From assembly GCA_030432565.1 (NCBI GenBank), contig JAUIGV010000006.1, positions 163,161-227,160 of the forward strand: 64,000 bases of DNA, read 5' to 3'. This document shows, in pieces, positions 32,513 to 41,806 of the stretch. A model generated the notes under the pieces. The model made no database searches. It was not told the origin of the DNA and saw nothing but the letters and a program-made list of their open reading frames with translations. The position numbers were made by a program, and so were the translations under genes. Positions within the stretch are counted from its first letter, which is position 1. The number at the start of each line of letters is the position of its first letter. Origin of the DNA: Verrucomicrobiia bacterium (GTDB lineage Bacteria > Verrucomicrobiota > Verrucomicrobiia > Verrucomicrobiales > Akkermansiaceae).

Positions 32513-35311
32513 CTAGTCCGATCTCATCAGACGGAAGAAACGTCTCATCGGTAAAGTCGGGTCCGGCGTTAATTTGAGGGGCGAGCGAAGATCAGGGCGA
32601 TCAAGCCAGTTCTCCAAATCGTTGGCAGCTTGCGGAATGGCGCCCAAAGTCGTCCAGAAGAGATAACGTTCTCCCTGAAGAGGAAACGTAAAGGTGCTGA
32701 TTCCCTGCTCCGGCAATGGCGTAGCCACCATTTCCAGATCAAAGCTGATGTCGCTGGAAGAACCACCTTCCTGATGGATTTCCACCGCGATGGTGTTGCT
32801 GCCTTCAACCAAGAGGGAGGAATTTATGGTGAAGGATTCGCGTTGATTGTCCGACGAGGTGGAGCCGATATAGAAATCGAATGAGGGCTCTCCAGAGGGC
32901 ATGTTGGCGGCAGCAATGCGATGACCATTGAGGTAGACTACAGCTCCATCATCATAAAGGAGATCAAGCTCGATCGATGCAAAGGCGCCCGGGGATGTTA
33001 CGTTAAATTGGTGGCGAAAATAGGTCGTGGCGTTTTTGGTAGATTCGGTGCCGGTGTAACCTACGTTGGTTTCTTCATCCCCGTCACCATATCCCAGTTG
33101 TCCGTCGCCGGAGGACCATGGGGAGTCATCAAAAGCGGGCTCCCGCCATGAGGTTCCCTGGTCTGAACCATCGCTTAAGAAGCGCCAATTAGAACCAAAG
33201 GGAATCATGACAGAGTCTGCGGGATTCGAGCCCCCGGGGAGGTCGATAAAGTGACAATGGGCAGGTCCGGTCGCTACTGCTGTGGCGGAGTTTTGGAATC
33301 TGACAGCCAGCCAGGATGCTGAATCGTGAGGGGGGAGGAGTTCGGGAAGAGCCAGAGACTTTGAAACCTCTCCCGGAGAAAGCTCAAGAAGGCCTGATTG
33401 GATGACCGAAGTCGGTGAGACCAATTGCCAGGGAATTGAGACCGTCAAAGATGCCGGGCGATCGAGATGAATCGAAATAACGCCGCGGTATTCGGAACGA
33501 GAATTTTGCGGACTTCGATTAACAATTGAAAATCCCCTGGGGGCCGAGCCACTCTCAAGGAAGTTGGCGATTTGAGATGAGTGAGTTGCGGGGTCAAAGA
33601 TCGTGTTGACCGGATGTCTCGAAAGGGATGAGGTGATGATGTTGTTTTCAATGGTCATATCATCTTCCCGGTAAGTCCAGGAGTCCCATTCAAAGCCGAA
33701 GACATCTGCGCGATTTTTCAGAATGAGGGAATCGGTGATGTTGAGTTTACCGTTGTAGTCCCAATCGTAGTTGTCCCCGTATCGTGCGCCATGGGCATTG
33801 CCGATGATGAGCATGTTTGAAGCGCTGGCATCAGGTCGATCCAATGAACCGCTGTATCCCACCTCCAATCCCTGACCGTTGTTGATTGCTACGGTGTTTG
33901 TGATCGTGACCAGCTTGTCTCCGCTAAGAGCGAATCCTTCGTGGAAGCACGAATCAATCCAAGAGTCTTCCACGAGCAGAGTCCCTTCCTGGCTGCCCCC
34001 GCAATCGATACCATCATCCTTGGCCCATCCGATCACGCTGGCTCGAATATGATGGGTGCCGGAAGTCAGGTAGAAGCCGTCGTTGTCGTCGTCAGAGAAT
34101 TCCTGGCTATCAACCGGGAACTCGAGGGCATGGCTATCGAAGAATCGAAAGATGCCACCGTTGTATTGCCCGGCAGTGGTGGTGCCCTGGATGAGACACC
34201 GCTCGAAGGTGAGGTCGGCATTTCTTCCATGGCCGGCCTGGGCGGTGGGGTTGTCGATGATCCAGGTATCGGTCAGGCTGGCAATGCAGGTGCCGCCCGA
34301 GGTTCCCGCATCGAAGGTAAGGATGGGCTGTTCCTTGCGGTGGGAGCTGAAACCGTTGTCGGAAGTCCAATCATCCTGAGCTCCTCCACCGGTGAAGAAA
34401 GTTCCCTCAATTTCGGCCGTCGCGGTTCCGCCGCGTAGAAAAATTCCACCCCAGGGACCATCAGCGAGAGGAGAAAAGACGACGGGCATTGTGCGCGAGC
34501 CTGCGATTTCCAGAGCGCCCAGAATGTTCACAGTGATGCCTGGTGCCAGACGGACGAGACAGGCTTCCTCAAAGCGGAGAGTGAGCCCGGCGGGAACAGT
34601 CGTGTCTTCCCCAATGTAGACAATTGCCCCCGTTTGGAAGGTTCTTGATTCGGTGAGTTCCCCGCCGAGGATTTCGGGCGGGGATGGGTTGATGCTCATT
34701 TCCCGGGAGAAAGTCCGGTTGCCCAGATGAAGTGTGAGGGTGAACGGACCTTCATCCGGAGCGGTCCACGACCCTGATCCCGCGCCGCGGAGAATCTTGA
34801 CGACCGAGGCATTGCCCGAGGCATTGCTGATTAGAGAAGTCGCATTGAGCCGGAGGATCTTGCCTGTTGCGTCTTCGAGTCGGATGGAGAATGGGAAGGT
34901 CATTCCGGGAGCAACCGCTTCGGGGACGACGAATGATACGTTGGCGGTGTCAAGAAGGGCGGGAGGAGCCGAAACAGCCGGGAGGGGAGTCCAGGTGGAT
35001 ATGCCATTGTCTGATGAGGGACGATTTGGGTCCCTGACAATAAACTGAATGGTTTCCGTTTCCGTCAGACCTCCCGCATTCGGTGTTTTTGTGAGAAGGA
35101 GTTCGTGATAACCGGCTGTTGAAACGGATGTGGAGGTGTCGAGGGGAATTGGGGTGCCGTCCAATTCCGCCACTATGATAAAGCCGGTTTCCGAAGGGAC
35201 GGTGAAGACTGCCTCGTTGGGGTAGGTGTTCCGGGTGCCGAGGCCGTTGACTACGATTTGAGCTGCTGCCGGAGATACGATGGCAAGGAGCAGAAGGAGG
35301 TGTTTGTTCAT
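32513..35311 (-). CDS. Secreted right-handed beta-helix protein with jelly-roll module
   Basis: A 932-residue exoprotein with signal peptide MNKHLLLLLAIVSPAAA. Residues about 20-240 are Ig-like/beta-rich (chitobiase C-terminal-like text such as STAGYHELLLTKTPNAGG). Residues about 240-560 form a parallel beta-helix: repeated short strands with inward-facing hydrophobic residues (GPWGGIFLRGGTA, DDWTSDNGFSS, DDGIDCGGSQEGTLLVEDSWIDSC, NTVAINNGQGLEVGYSG). Beta-helices of this kind bind or cut polysaccharides. Residues about 700-870 are a jelly-roll (WRFLSDGSDQGTSWREPAF, GQLGYGDGDEETNVGY, ATTYFRHQF, YLNGHRI, SNTIAVEIHQ) nearly the same as one in the CotH protein two genes away. A Verrucomicrobia-type tail (WTTLGAIPQAANDLENW) ends it. 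No catalytic residues are certain. Confidence 0.82.
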   Translation of the reverse strand: MNKHLLLLLAIVSPAAAQIVVNGLGTRNTYPNEAVFTVPSETGFIIVAELDGTPIPLDTSTSVSTAGYHELLLTKTPNAGGLTETETIQFIVRDPNRPSSDNGISTWTPLPAVSAPPALLDTANVSFVVPEAVAPGMTFPFSIRLEDATGKILRLNATSLISNASGNASVVKILRGAGSGSWTAPDEGPFTLTLHLGNRTFSREMSINPSPPEILGGELTESRTFQTGAIVYIGEDTTVPAGLTLRFEEACLVRLAPGITVNILGALEIAGSRTMPVVFSPLADGPWGGIFLRGGTATAEIEGTFFTGGGAQDDWTSDNGFSSHRKEQPILTFDAGTSGGTCIASLTDTWIIDNPTAQAGHGRNADLTFERCLIQGTTTAGQYNGGIFRFFDSHALEFPVDSQEFSDDDNDGFYLTSGTHHIRASVIGWAKDDGIDCGGSQEGTLLVEDSWIDSCFHEGFALSGDKLVTITNTVAINNGQGLEVGYSGSLDRPDASASNMLIIGNAHGARYGDNYDWDYNGKLNITDSLILKNRADVFGFEWDSWTYREDDMTIENNIITSSLSRHPVNTIFDPATHSSQIANFLESGSAPRGFSIVNRSPQNSRSEYRGVISIHLDRPASLTVSIPWQLVSPTSVIQSGLLELSPGEVSKSLALPELLPPHDSASWLAVRFQNSATAVATGPAHCHFIDLPGGSNPADSVMIPFGSNWRFLSDGSDQGTSWREPAFDDSPWSSGDGQLGYGDGDEETNVGYTGTESTKNATTYFRHQFNVTSPGAFASIELDLLYDDGAVVYLNGHRIAAANMPSGEPSFDFYIGSTSSDNQRESFTINSSLLVEGSNTIAVEIHQEGGSSSDISFDLEMVATPLPEQGISTFTFPLQGERYLFWTTLGAIPQAANDLENWLDRPDLRSPLKLTPDPTLPMRRFFRLMRSD

Positions 35312-35320
35312 GGCAGAGTG

Positions 35321-36451
35321 TCAACAGGCGAGCATCCTGACTTCGAGTTTGTCGAAACCGTTCTTTCGGGAATAGGCCGGGTTTTTTTCGAGATGGGGAG
35401 CTGCTTCCACAACCTCGATTTTTGCGACTTTTGAGACCAGCGCCTCGAGCAGCGAGCGTATGATCAGTCTGGCGTGCGGGGCCCCAAGGCACAGGTGGGT
35501 GCCAAATCCGAACGAGACATGTGGATTGGGCTTGCGATCGAGAATGACTTCTCCGGGTTGGTCAAAGACTTCGGGATCAAAATTGGCGGCTGCCCACCCA
35601 AGGGAAACACGGCCTCCGGGCGGGATCTTGTTTCCGCCGACGATCGTTTCCACAGGGCAGACTCTTCCAATATGGGTGAGGGGCATGAATACCCGGAAGA
35701 ATTCCTCTCCGGCAATAACGAGCCCCTTGGGATTGTTGCGAAGTGATTTGAGGTCTTCCGGATGTTCCCCAAAATGAGCGATGATCGATGAGATGCTGTG
35801 GATGATGGTGTCGCGGCCTCCTGCAAAGGTGAGATTTGCGAAGCCCATCTTTTCTTCGTGGGTTAGAGCCCGGTTTTGGAACGTTGCTTGATTCAGGGCG
35901 CTGAAAAGATCCTCGCCGGGATTCTTTGCGGAGCGTTCGAGGGCAAAGGCGAGGTAGTCCTCCAGTTGTGATCCACTCCCGTTTTCGTCATGGAAAACAT
36001 GGATGCCCCAACCGATGTATGTTTTGGCTTCCGACTCGGGAACGTTCAAAAGGTAGGTCAGCGCGCGGGACTGAATGGGCAGGGCGAATTGATGAACGAC
36101 CTCGAGTGATTTCTCGGCGGCAAGAGCCCGATCCAAAAGCCCGTTGATGAGAGCCTGCACCTTGGCAACGACCTCCGGGGTCTTGGATCGCTTGAAGAAT
36201 GGCTCGACGATCTTGCGGTATTCGGTGTGCTCGGGCGGATCTGTTTCGATGGGGAGTTGTCGCATGGAGCGCAACTCTTCCTCGGAGGGAATGGGCACCC
36301 GGAATGGGGCGTCCGAGCTGAAAGTCTGCCAGTCTTTGGCGGCGGCACGGACATCGGCATGACGGAGAAGCATGGGGATTTCTTCACCTTGAAAAGGGCA
36401 TTTCAGAGTGCCCTTTTTTTCACGTGCTTCTTGGAAGGAATCTTCTGGCAT
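35321..36451 (-). CDS. Cytochrome P450
   Basis: About 376 residues, a soluble bacterial P450. The ATG at 36451 is chosen; a TTG four codons earlier is possible. The heme-ligand loop reads FGFGTHLCLGAPHARL with Cys near 325; the I-helix has FAGGRDTIIHSISS (Gly-Arg-Asp-Thr in place of the usual A/G-G-x-D/E-T); the K-helix region EEFFRVFMPLTHIGRV and the ExxR-like turn precede the loop; an early helix has PPEHTEYRKIVEPFF. The role is oxidation of a small hydrophobic molecule with electrons from a ferredoxin or similar partner, which is not encoded nearby. It sits between two giant exoproteins on the same strand, 10 bases before the beta-helix gene start (35311), an unusual place for a P450. Confidence 0.92.
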   Translation of the reverse strand: MPEDSFQEAREKKGTLKCPFQGEEIPMLLRHADVRAAAKDWQTFSSDAPFRVPIPSEEELRSMRQLPIETDPPEHTEYRKIVEPFFKRSKTPEVVAKVQALINGLLDRALAAEKSLEVVHQFALPIQSRALTYLLNVPESEAKTYIGWGIHVFHDENGSGSQLEDYLAFALERSAKNPGEDLFSALNQATFQNRALTHEEKMGFANLTFAGGRDTIIHSISSIIAHFGEHPEDLKSLRNNPKGLVIAGEEFFRVFMPLTHIGRVCPVETIVGGNKIPPGGRVSLGWAAANFDPEVFDQPGEVILDRKPNPHVSFGFGTHLCLGAPHARLIIRSLLEALVSKVAKIEVVEAAPHLEKNPAYSRKNGFDKLEVRMLAC

Positions 36452-36524
36452 GGCAACTGCCAATCATACTGCGGGTTTTGGGGGGATTGCTCAAATCCTT
36501 TTGAAGTTCTGATTTTGACGTTTC

Positions 36525-39500
36525 TTATTGGGTGGCTCTGAGTCGCATGAAAGCGCTTTCATTGGCGCTGATTGGAGTGGCGCTGCGATAGGTGACAGTG
36601 GAGGTGCCGTCGTTATTGTCGATTTCTGAAACAAAGACGATTTCGGGCGTGCCATCCCAATTCTCCAGATCGGTGGAGATTTCCGGAGTGAGGGTGACGA
36701 TGTTTTGACCATAGAGATTTCGCTGGTAGCTGATGACGAGATAGGTGTCGGCGATTCCGGCCACAGCAAAGGGCTGGAAGCTAAGATCGACGAGACCCCG
36801 GGTGTCGCCCTGCGAGTCGTCGCTGGAGCCAAGAGCATATTCGATCAAGGCGCGGTAGCAGTCACCGTCGTTATCAGCATTGGGATCGCCGACGAATCCT
36901 GTGACATCGACCAGTCCCGGCGCTCCACCTTCCACGCTGGATGCGACCCAATTTGTGGCGGTCCCGTGGTCGGGAATCGGAATGGCAGGTGACTTGAGAA
37001 CCATGGTGAACCCGCTCCCATCGGTGTAGGGCCAAGGGAGGGCGTCATCGTAGGTGAAATCTCGAATGACCGTGTCGGTGGCATCGAGGAGTGTGACCTG
37101 TTCTCCGCTATTGCTCAGACGCCCGCTGTATTCACTACTGCCGAGGACATCGGTGGCGATGGAAATCGAGGTGCCGTAACGGGCTTCAAAGGCCGCACGG
37201 TTTTTCACGATAACGAGGCGTGCCCCAGGTGGGATGAGGGTGTTATCAGCAAAGTTAAAAGTGATGCCCAAGGTGAAGCGGACGCCGGTTAGGTCTATCG
37301 TTTGAGTGCCTACGTTCATCAATTCAATAAACTCGTAGTCATCCCGGTCGGTGGAGATCGCAATCTCGGCTGCCGAGGTGGGTTCGCCGGGTTGGTAGTT
37401 GAATTCAGAAATGATGAGATTGCCGGCATCGGCGGGGACAGTGTCCGGAGTGAAGAAGGCCGAGTTCAGCGCGCTCCATTCACCGGTGTTGCTATTGTAG
37501 GAACGAGAGAAGAGCCATCCGGGTTCGGTGATTATGACGGGCTCGGAAGTGCTGGTGCTGCCGCCGCCCGGAGGATTCCCGGTGAGGTCGAGGTTAAAGC
37601 TGATGTCAGAGCTGCTGGCGCTGACCTGGTGGATCTCGACAGCGAAGGTATTGCTTCCAGCGAGGAAATCCGCGGGGAAAAGGGTCCGCGATCCGCTGTT
37701 GTTGTCACCTCCGTTACCGGTTGCGAAGTCATCAAAGGCAGCTCCATCTGCCACGTTTTCCCGTGCCACGACCTGACCGTTCAGATAGATCACGATTCCA
37801 TCATCAAAAGTGAAGTTTAGGGTGAAGTCTTCGAAGATCGAGGGGTCGGCAATGGTGAAGGTTTTACGGAAGTAGGTGGTGGCGTGTTTGTTGTTGCTGT
37901 CGCCACCAAAGCTGACTTCTGTGGCTTCATCGCCATCGCCGTATCCGAGCTGAGATGGTCCGGCCGCCCAGGATCCGTCATTGAATCCAGCGGCACGCCA
38001 TGCGGTACCTTGATTGCTGCCATCGTCCAGGTATTTCCAGTCATCTCCGCTATCGACAAAGACAGTCGTGACTGGTCCGCCTCCTCCGCCACCACCGAGG
38101 GTGATCAGTGTGGCTGCGGGGTTGATGCCTCCGCCGACAAGCCGGGGGTCGAGGGAATGTGCAAAGTCGGTGAGGTCGTCATCGCCCTCGCCAAACATGT
38201 AGTAAATCCGGGTCACGGTGGATGGAACGCGTAGGGTTGGTCCCGTGCCGGCGGGAAGGGCGCCACCGTGTTGGCTGTAGACGGGGGCTTCGATTGCGGG
38301 GTAGAGATCGGCCGAGCGGAGGGAGTCGAGGAAGCGATCATCGCGAACCGGGAACCAATTGTTGACGATGTTGTTGTACTCGTTTTCCCAGTCGGAGAGG
38401 TCGCGATTGCCGCCGTGTTGGTCGCCCCAGCGCGCTGCTTCGGGCTTCAGAATGCTCCGGTGCTGTGCGGTGACTTCGTCGTAAAGTGCGCGGGCATTTG
38501 CCGGAGTCAGGGGGCCGTCGTTGAAGAGCGCACGGTGGGCGCGGTCTGCGAAGCGAAGACGAAATTCGGGGCTGTCCTGAAGAGCATCATTGGCAGCGGC
38601 GATTCCACGGTAGTCGGTGATACGGTTATAGTTTGTATTGGAGCGCAGGAAGAGGGACCATTCGGAATCCCACATGAAGTATTTATAGCCGGTGCGGGTG
38701 GGCTGGGTGTCGATCCCGCCGTAGTAGTTTTTGTTCGGCCAGTCACTGTTCCCGCCATACCAGTTTGTGATGAAGTAGTCGGCGTTGTTGGACGGATCGC
38801 ACCAGATTGGGAACGAGGTGTTACGTGAGCCGTCGGGATTGAATCCACAGGCCTCGAGGAATGCGGCATCGCGAGCGGCGTCGGTCCCGCCCGACGAAAT
38901 ATCACTGACGGCATTTCGGAAGTTGTTCCAGTTGTTCAGGTTGGTGGAATCGTTGATGGGGGAGCCTGAGTTCTGACCTTCCCAGAGGTCTCGATCGGCA
39001 TTTTCAATATAGCTTTCGGCGAAGCTGGAGTCGGGACGCTCCACGACGTTGTAGAGGCCCCAGTAGACGCCATTGATATAGAGGTGGAGGTATCGGCCGT
39101 GTGGGGCGGGCTGGCCAAGGGCAAGTTGGACACGGCGGCCGAATTCATCGCGGGCGTATTGTGGTTGGCCGCCGGCGCCGGACCATTGCCAACCGTCATT
39201 GGACTCCATGCGGAAGATCAGAGTTTGGAATTCCCTGGCAACACCCGGATCTGTTCCGAAGAGAGGAAATTTGAGCGATCCTTCCCCTCCGGTGGGTTGA
39301 TCGCTGGTTCCGAACCGGGATTTGAAAAGAACACGGAATGATTTTTTGCGGGTGAGGCCGAAGCTACGGAAGGCTCCTCCCTGGATACGAATGGCGCAAT
39401 TCTGCTGGAAGTTTCCTGCTCCGGTGGGGTCCGCCGGGTCGACGAGTTCGAGGGACGTTTTGCGCTCCCAGGCCTGGCCTGATGAACCGGGATTCGAATA

Positions 39501-41621
39501 GATGCCGGAGCTGCCGAACATGTCGTTTGTGTCGATCGCGATGGAGAGACTCGGGACGGTTTTAAGGTCCTCGGTGACCTCGTTTGGATCCACATTGGCG
39601 TTGTTATCCATTCCGTAGTAAGGGGCTTGGCCACCCCAATTTGGAGGAAGTCCGTACAGGCTTTGGGTGCTCGAGGCCGTCTGCCCGGCAACAGAATCGA
39701 CAATAATGTAAGTGTGGGTGTCGATGTTGGTGGAGACAAATCCAGCTTTGTAAGCGATGGCTTTTACCGCCATGGTTCGGTCGACGGTAATCGGACCGGT
39801 GTAAATGGTTCCGCTTGTCTCGCTGGGCCAGCTGCCATCGGTGGTGTAGCGAATGCTTGCTCCCGGAGTTGCGGAGATGATGGAGAGGGCAAAGGGGTTG
39901 TCGTAAAAACCACGACTGACGCTGTAGTCGGTGTCTTTCACGAAGCCCGAGACTCCGCTTGATGAGTCGTTCTCTCCATCCGGAGTGGGATTGAGGAGGT
40001 AGCCGATTTGAAGGGGGTCGCCAAAGAAACCATAGCTGATTCCGGCATCCTGGGGCGGATAGTCTTCGGTAGCCGATCCAAATTCAGAGAGGACGGTGGT
40101 GCCATCTGCCGCAACCAAAGCGAGGTATTCACCACCTGCGCCGAGGCTGAAGTTGGTGTGAAGATTATCTCCGTTGGCGGGTCGACGATCTTTTGAAGAC
40201 GCAAAGATGACGAGGTAACCATTTCCACCAAGGCTGACATTGGGTATGGGCCATTTCGTAAGATTGGTTGGATCGTCGGTGAGATACATGCCGCCGAGAC
40301 TGATGGATCCGCTGTCGGGATTATGGAGCTCAATCCAGTCGGGAGTATCACCATCTTCGTCGGCGAGGCTGGTCGGACTGCTGTTGGCCAGGAATTCGTT
40401 GATCCGAACTGAAGAGCTGACAATGGTGAGCAAGAAAGTTGATTCAATCGTTAGGCCGGAGAGGTCGGTGCTACGGACTCTGAACGAGAGATTTGACCCG
40501 ATGCCGGGCAGGTCCGCCGCCGTCGTGAGGGTGTTCCCGTTGATTGAAAAGAGAGCATTGTCGGTGTCGCCGGCACCTGGGACAAGTTCGTAGGCATGGC
40601 TGTCGGCGCTGTTGGGGTCCTCGGTGGTAAAGTTGGCAATGTTGGTGCCGGAAGGGGTTCCTTGAAGGATGGTGTTTGCCGGGAAGGTAATGGCGGTGGG
40701 AGCCATCGCAGACTCGACCGTGAGGGTAAATGATTCCTCGCGTGTGAGTGCGTCGCCATCGGTGGTACGAATACGCACGGAATAGTTGGACCCGAACCCT
40801 CCGAGGGCCGATATGGCGCGGAGTTCATCCCCGTTGGCAATGGTGAAAAGATTATTGTTGATACTGCCGGCACCCGGGACGAGCGAGTAGGTGTGGTCGT
40901 TATCGCCATTGGGGTCGCTCGTGGTCAGCGTGCCGACCAATGTTCCCGGGGCGGAGTTGGGCGCGAGGTCGGTATTGCTGAGGGCAATGTCGGTTGGGGG
41001 CTGGGGAGTGGGTGGCGCGACGGAACGCAGGATGTAGGCGCTGAGACCGGGATCGATTCCGTTGGTGAGACCGGGAAGGACGTTGATGGTCTGAGTCGTT
41101 CCGCTGGCGGTAAAAGTTCCGATGACCGAACCGACTCCGCTTCGGGAGAAGTCATCACTGGTGTTTTCGGGTGATTCACCGTCGCCTCCTCTTTGGTTTC
41201 GCGAAGAGCAGCACCCGCGGGTGTCTCCGGCTCCGATGAGCTGGATTTGGTAGTCAGCCCCCGAAGTAAGCCCGGTCAACAGGAGTGACCAACCACCGCC
41301 GCCATAGCCGTGGCTGTTAAGCACGGTATCGAGAGCCGCATTTCCAGTGGTGCCTCCACCTCCGGTGAAAAATGTCCCCGTAGCGGTGTTTGATGGGCCA
41401 ATATTGCTTGCGTTGAAGGTGATGTTTTCCCCGCCGATAGTGACAGTTGGGCTGTTGGCATCACCGGTCGCATTGATGGCGTCGACGAGGGTTCCACTGG
41501 TGTCGATGCTACCCGGTGAAGTGATGTTGAAGGAAGCTTGCCAGGTGATTTCCGCGCCCGGGAGAGCGAGGGGGCTTAGGAGGGCAATTGAAAGGAGGAG
41601 CGTTTTGCCGGGAAAGGTCAT
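36525..41621 (-). CDS. Giant CotH-kinase exoprotein with cadherin-like, lamin-tail and jelly-roll domains
   Basis: A 1698-residue exported protein with signal peptide MTFPGKTLLLSIALLSPLALPG. Domain order by approximate residue: jelly-roll-like 20-205 (FFTGGGGTTGNAALD, AYILRSV); two cadherin-like repeats 208-400 (PTDIALSNTDLAPNSAPGT, AYELVPGAGDTDNALF); lamin-tail domain 400-555 (VRINEFLANSSPTSLADEDG, WIELHNPDSG); chitobiase C-terminal-like 560-640 (GASIRYTTDGSWPS, VKAIAYKAGF); CotH 700-1090 (KSFRVLFKSRFG, RYLHLYINGVYWGLYNVVERP, YFMWDSEWSLF); jelly-roll 1185-1350; second lamin-tail 1400-1545 (ISEFNYQPGEPTSAAEI, YEFIELMNVG); C-terminal domain. CotH domains in spore coats are protein kinases. Here the combination is typical of large verrucomicrobial and planctomycetal secreted proteins of unknown activity. 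Confidence 0.88.
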   Translation of the reverse strand: MTFPGKTLLLSIALLSPLALPGAEITWQASFNITSPGSIDTSGTLVDAINATGDANSPTVTIGGENITFNASNIGPSNTATGTFFTGGGGTTGNAALDTVLNSHGYGGGGWSLLLTGLTSGADYQIQLIGAGDTRGCCSSRNQRGGDGESPENTSDDFSRSGVGSVIGTFTASGTTQTINVLPGLTNGIDPGLSAYILRSVAPPTPQPPTDIALSNTDLAPNSAPGTLVGTLTTSDPNGDNDHTYSLVPGAGSINNNLFTIANGDELRAISALGGFGSNYSVRIRTTDGDALTREESFTLTVESAMAPTAITFPANTILQGTPSGTNIANFTTEDPNSADSHAYELVPGAGDTDNALFSINGNTLTTAADLPGIGSNLSFRVRSTDLSGLTIESTFLLTIVSSSVRINEFLANSSPTSLADEDGDTPDWIELHNPDSGSISLGGMYLTDDPTNLTKWPIPNVSLGGNGYLVIFASSKDRRPANGDNLHTNFSLGAGGEYLALVAADGTTVLSEFGSATEDYPPQDAGISYGFFGDPLQIGYLLNPTPDGENDSSSGVSGFVKDTDYSVSRGFYDNPFALSIISATPGASIRYTTDGSWPSETSGTIYTGPITVDRTMAVKAIAYKAGFVSTNIDTHTYIIVDSVAGQTASSTQSLYGLPPNWGGQAPYYGMDNNANVDPNEVTEDLKTVPSLSIAIDTNDMFGSSGIYSNPGSSGQAWERKTSLELVDPADPTGAGNFQQNCAIRIQGGAFRSFGLTRKKSFRVLFKSRFGTSDQPTGGEGSLKFPLFGTDPGVAREFQTLIFRMESNDGWQWSGAGGQPQYARDEFGRRVQLALGQPAPHGRYLHLYINGVYWGLYNVVERPDSSFAESYIENADRDLWEGQNSGSPINDSTNLNNWNNFRNAVSDISSGGTDAARDAAFLEACGFNPDGSRNTSFPIWCDPSNNADYFITNWYGGNSDWPNKNYYGGIDTQPTRTGYKYFMWDSEWSLFLRSNTNYNRITDYRGIAAANDALQDSPEFRLRFADRAHRALFNDGPLTPANARALYDEVTAQHRSILKPEAARWGDQHGGNRDLSDWENEYNNIVNNWFPVRDDRFLDSLRSADLYPAIEAPVYSQHGGALPAGTGPTLRVPSTVTRIYYMFGEGDDDLTDFAHSLDPRLVGGGINPAATLITLGGGGGGGPVTTVFVDSGDDWKYLDDGSNQGTAWRAAGFNDGSWAAGPSQLGYGDGDEATEVSFGGDSNNKHATTYFRKTFTIADPSIFEDFTLNFTFDDGIVIYLNGQVVARENVADGAAFDDFATGNGGDNNSGSRTLFPADFLAGSNTFAVEIHQVSASSSDISFNLDLTGNPPGGGSTSTSEPVIITEPGWLFSRSYNSNTGEWSALNSAFFTPDTVPADAGNLIISEFNYQPGEPTSAAEIAISTDRDDYEFIELMNVGTQTIDLTGVRFTLGITFNFADNTLIPPGARLVIVKNRAAFEARYGTSISIATDVLGSSEYSGRLSNSGEQVTLLDATDTVIRDFTYDDALPWPYTDGSGFTMVLKSPAIPIPDHGTATNWVASSVEGGAPGLVDVTGFVGDPNADNDGDCYRALIEYALGSSDDSQGDTRGLVDLSFQPFAVAGIADTYLVISYQRNLYGQNIVTLTPEISTDLENWDGTPEIVFVSEIDNNDGTSTVTYRSATPISANESAFMRLRATQ

Positions 41622-41806
41622 TTTAAGGGACGTGTGGGAGAAGAATTAGCCCCCTCTGTGAGGAGGAGACAGGTGTAATAGAGGATTTAACCTGTGATTG
41701 GAATCTAGTTCTCCAAGACCTGGACGAATTGTTTGGCCGTTTTCGGTTACGATTGTTGGCGATGATTTAGATCGAAGGTGGGCGTCTGTTCGTGCTAGTC
41801 AGAGGG

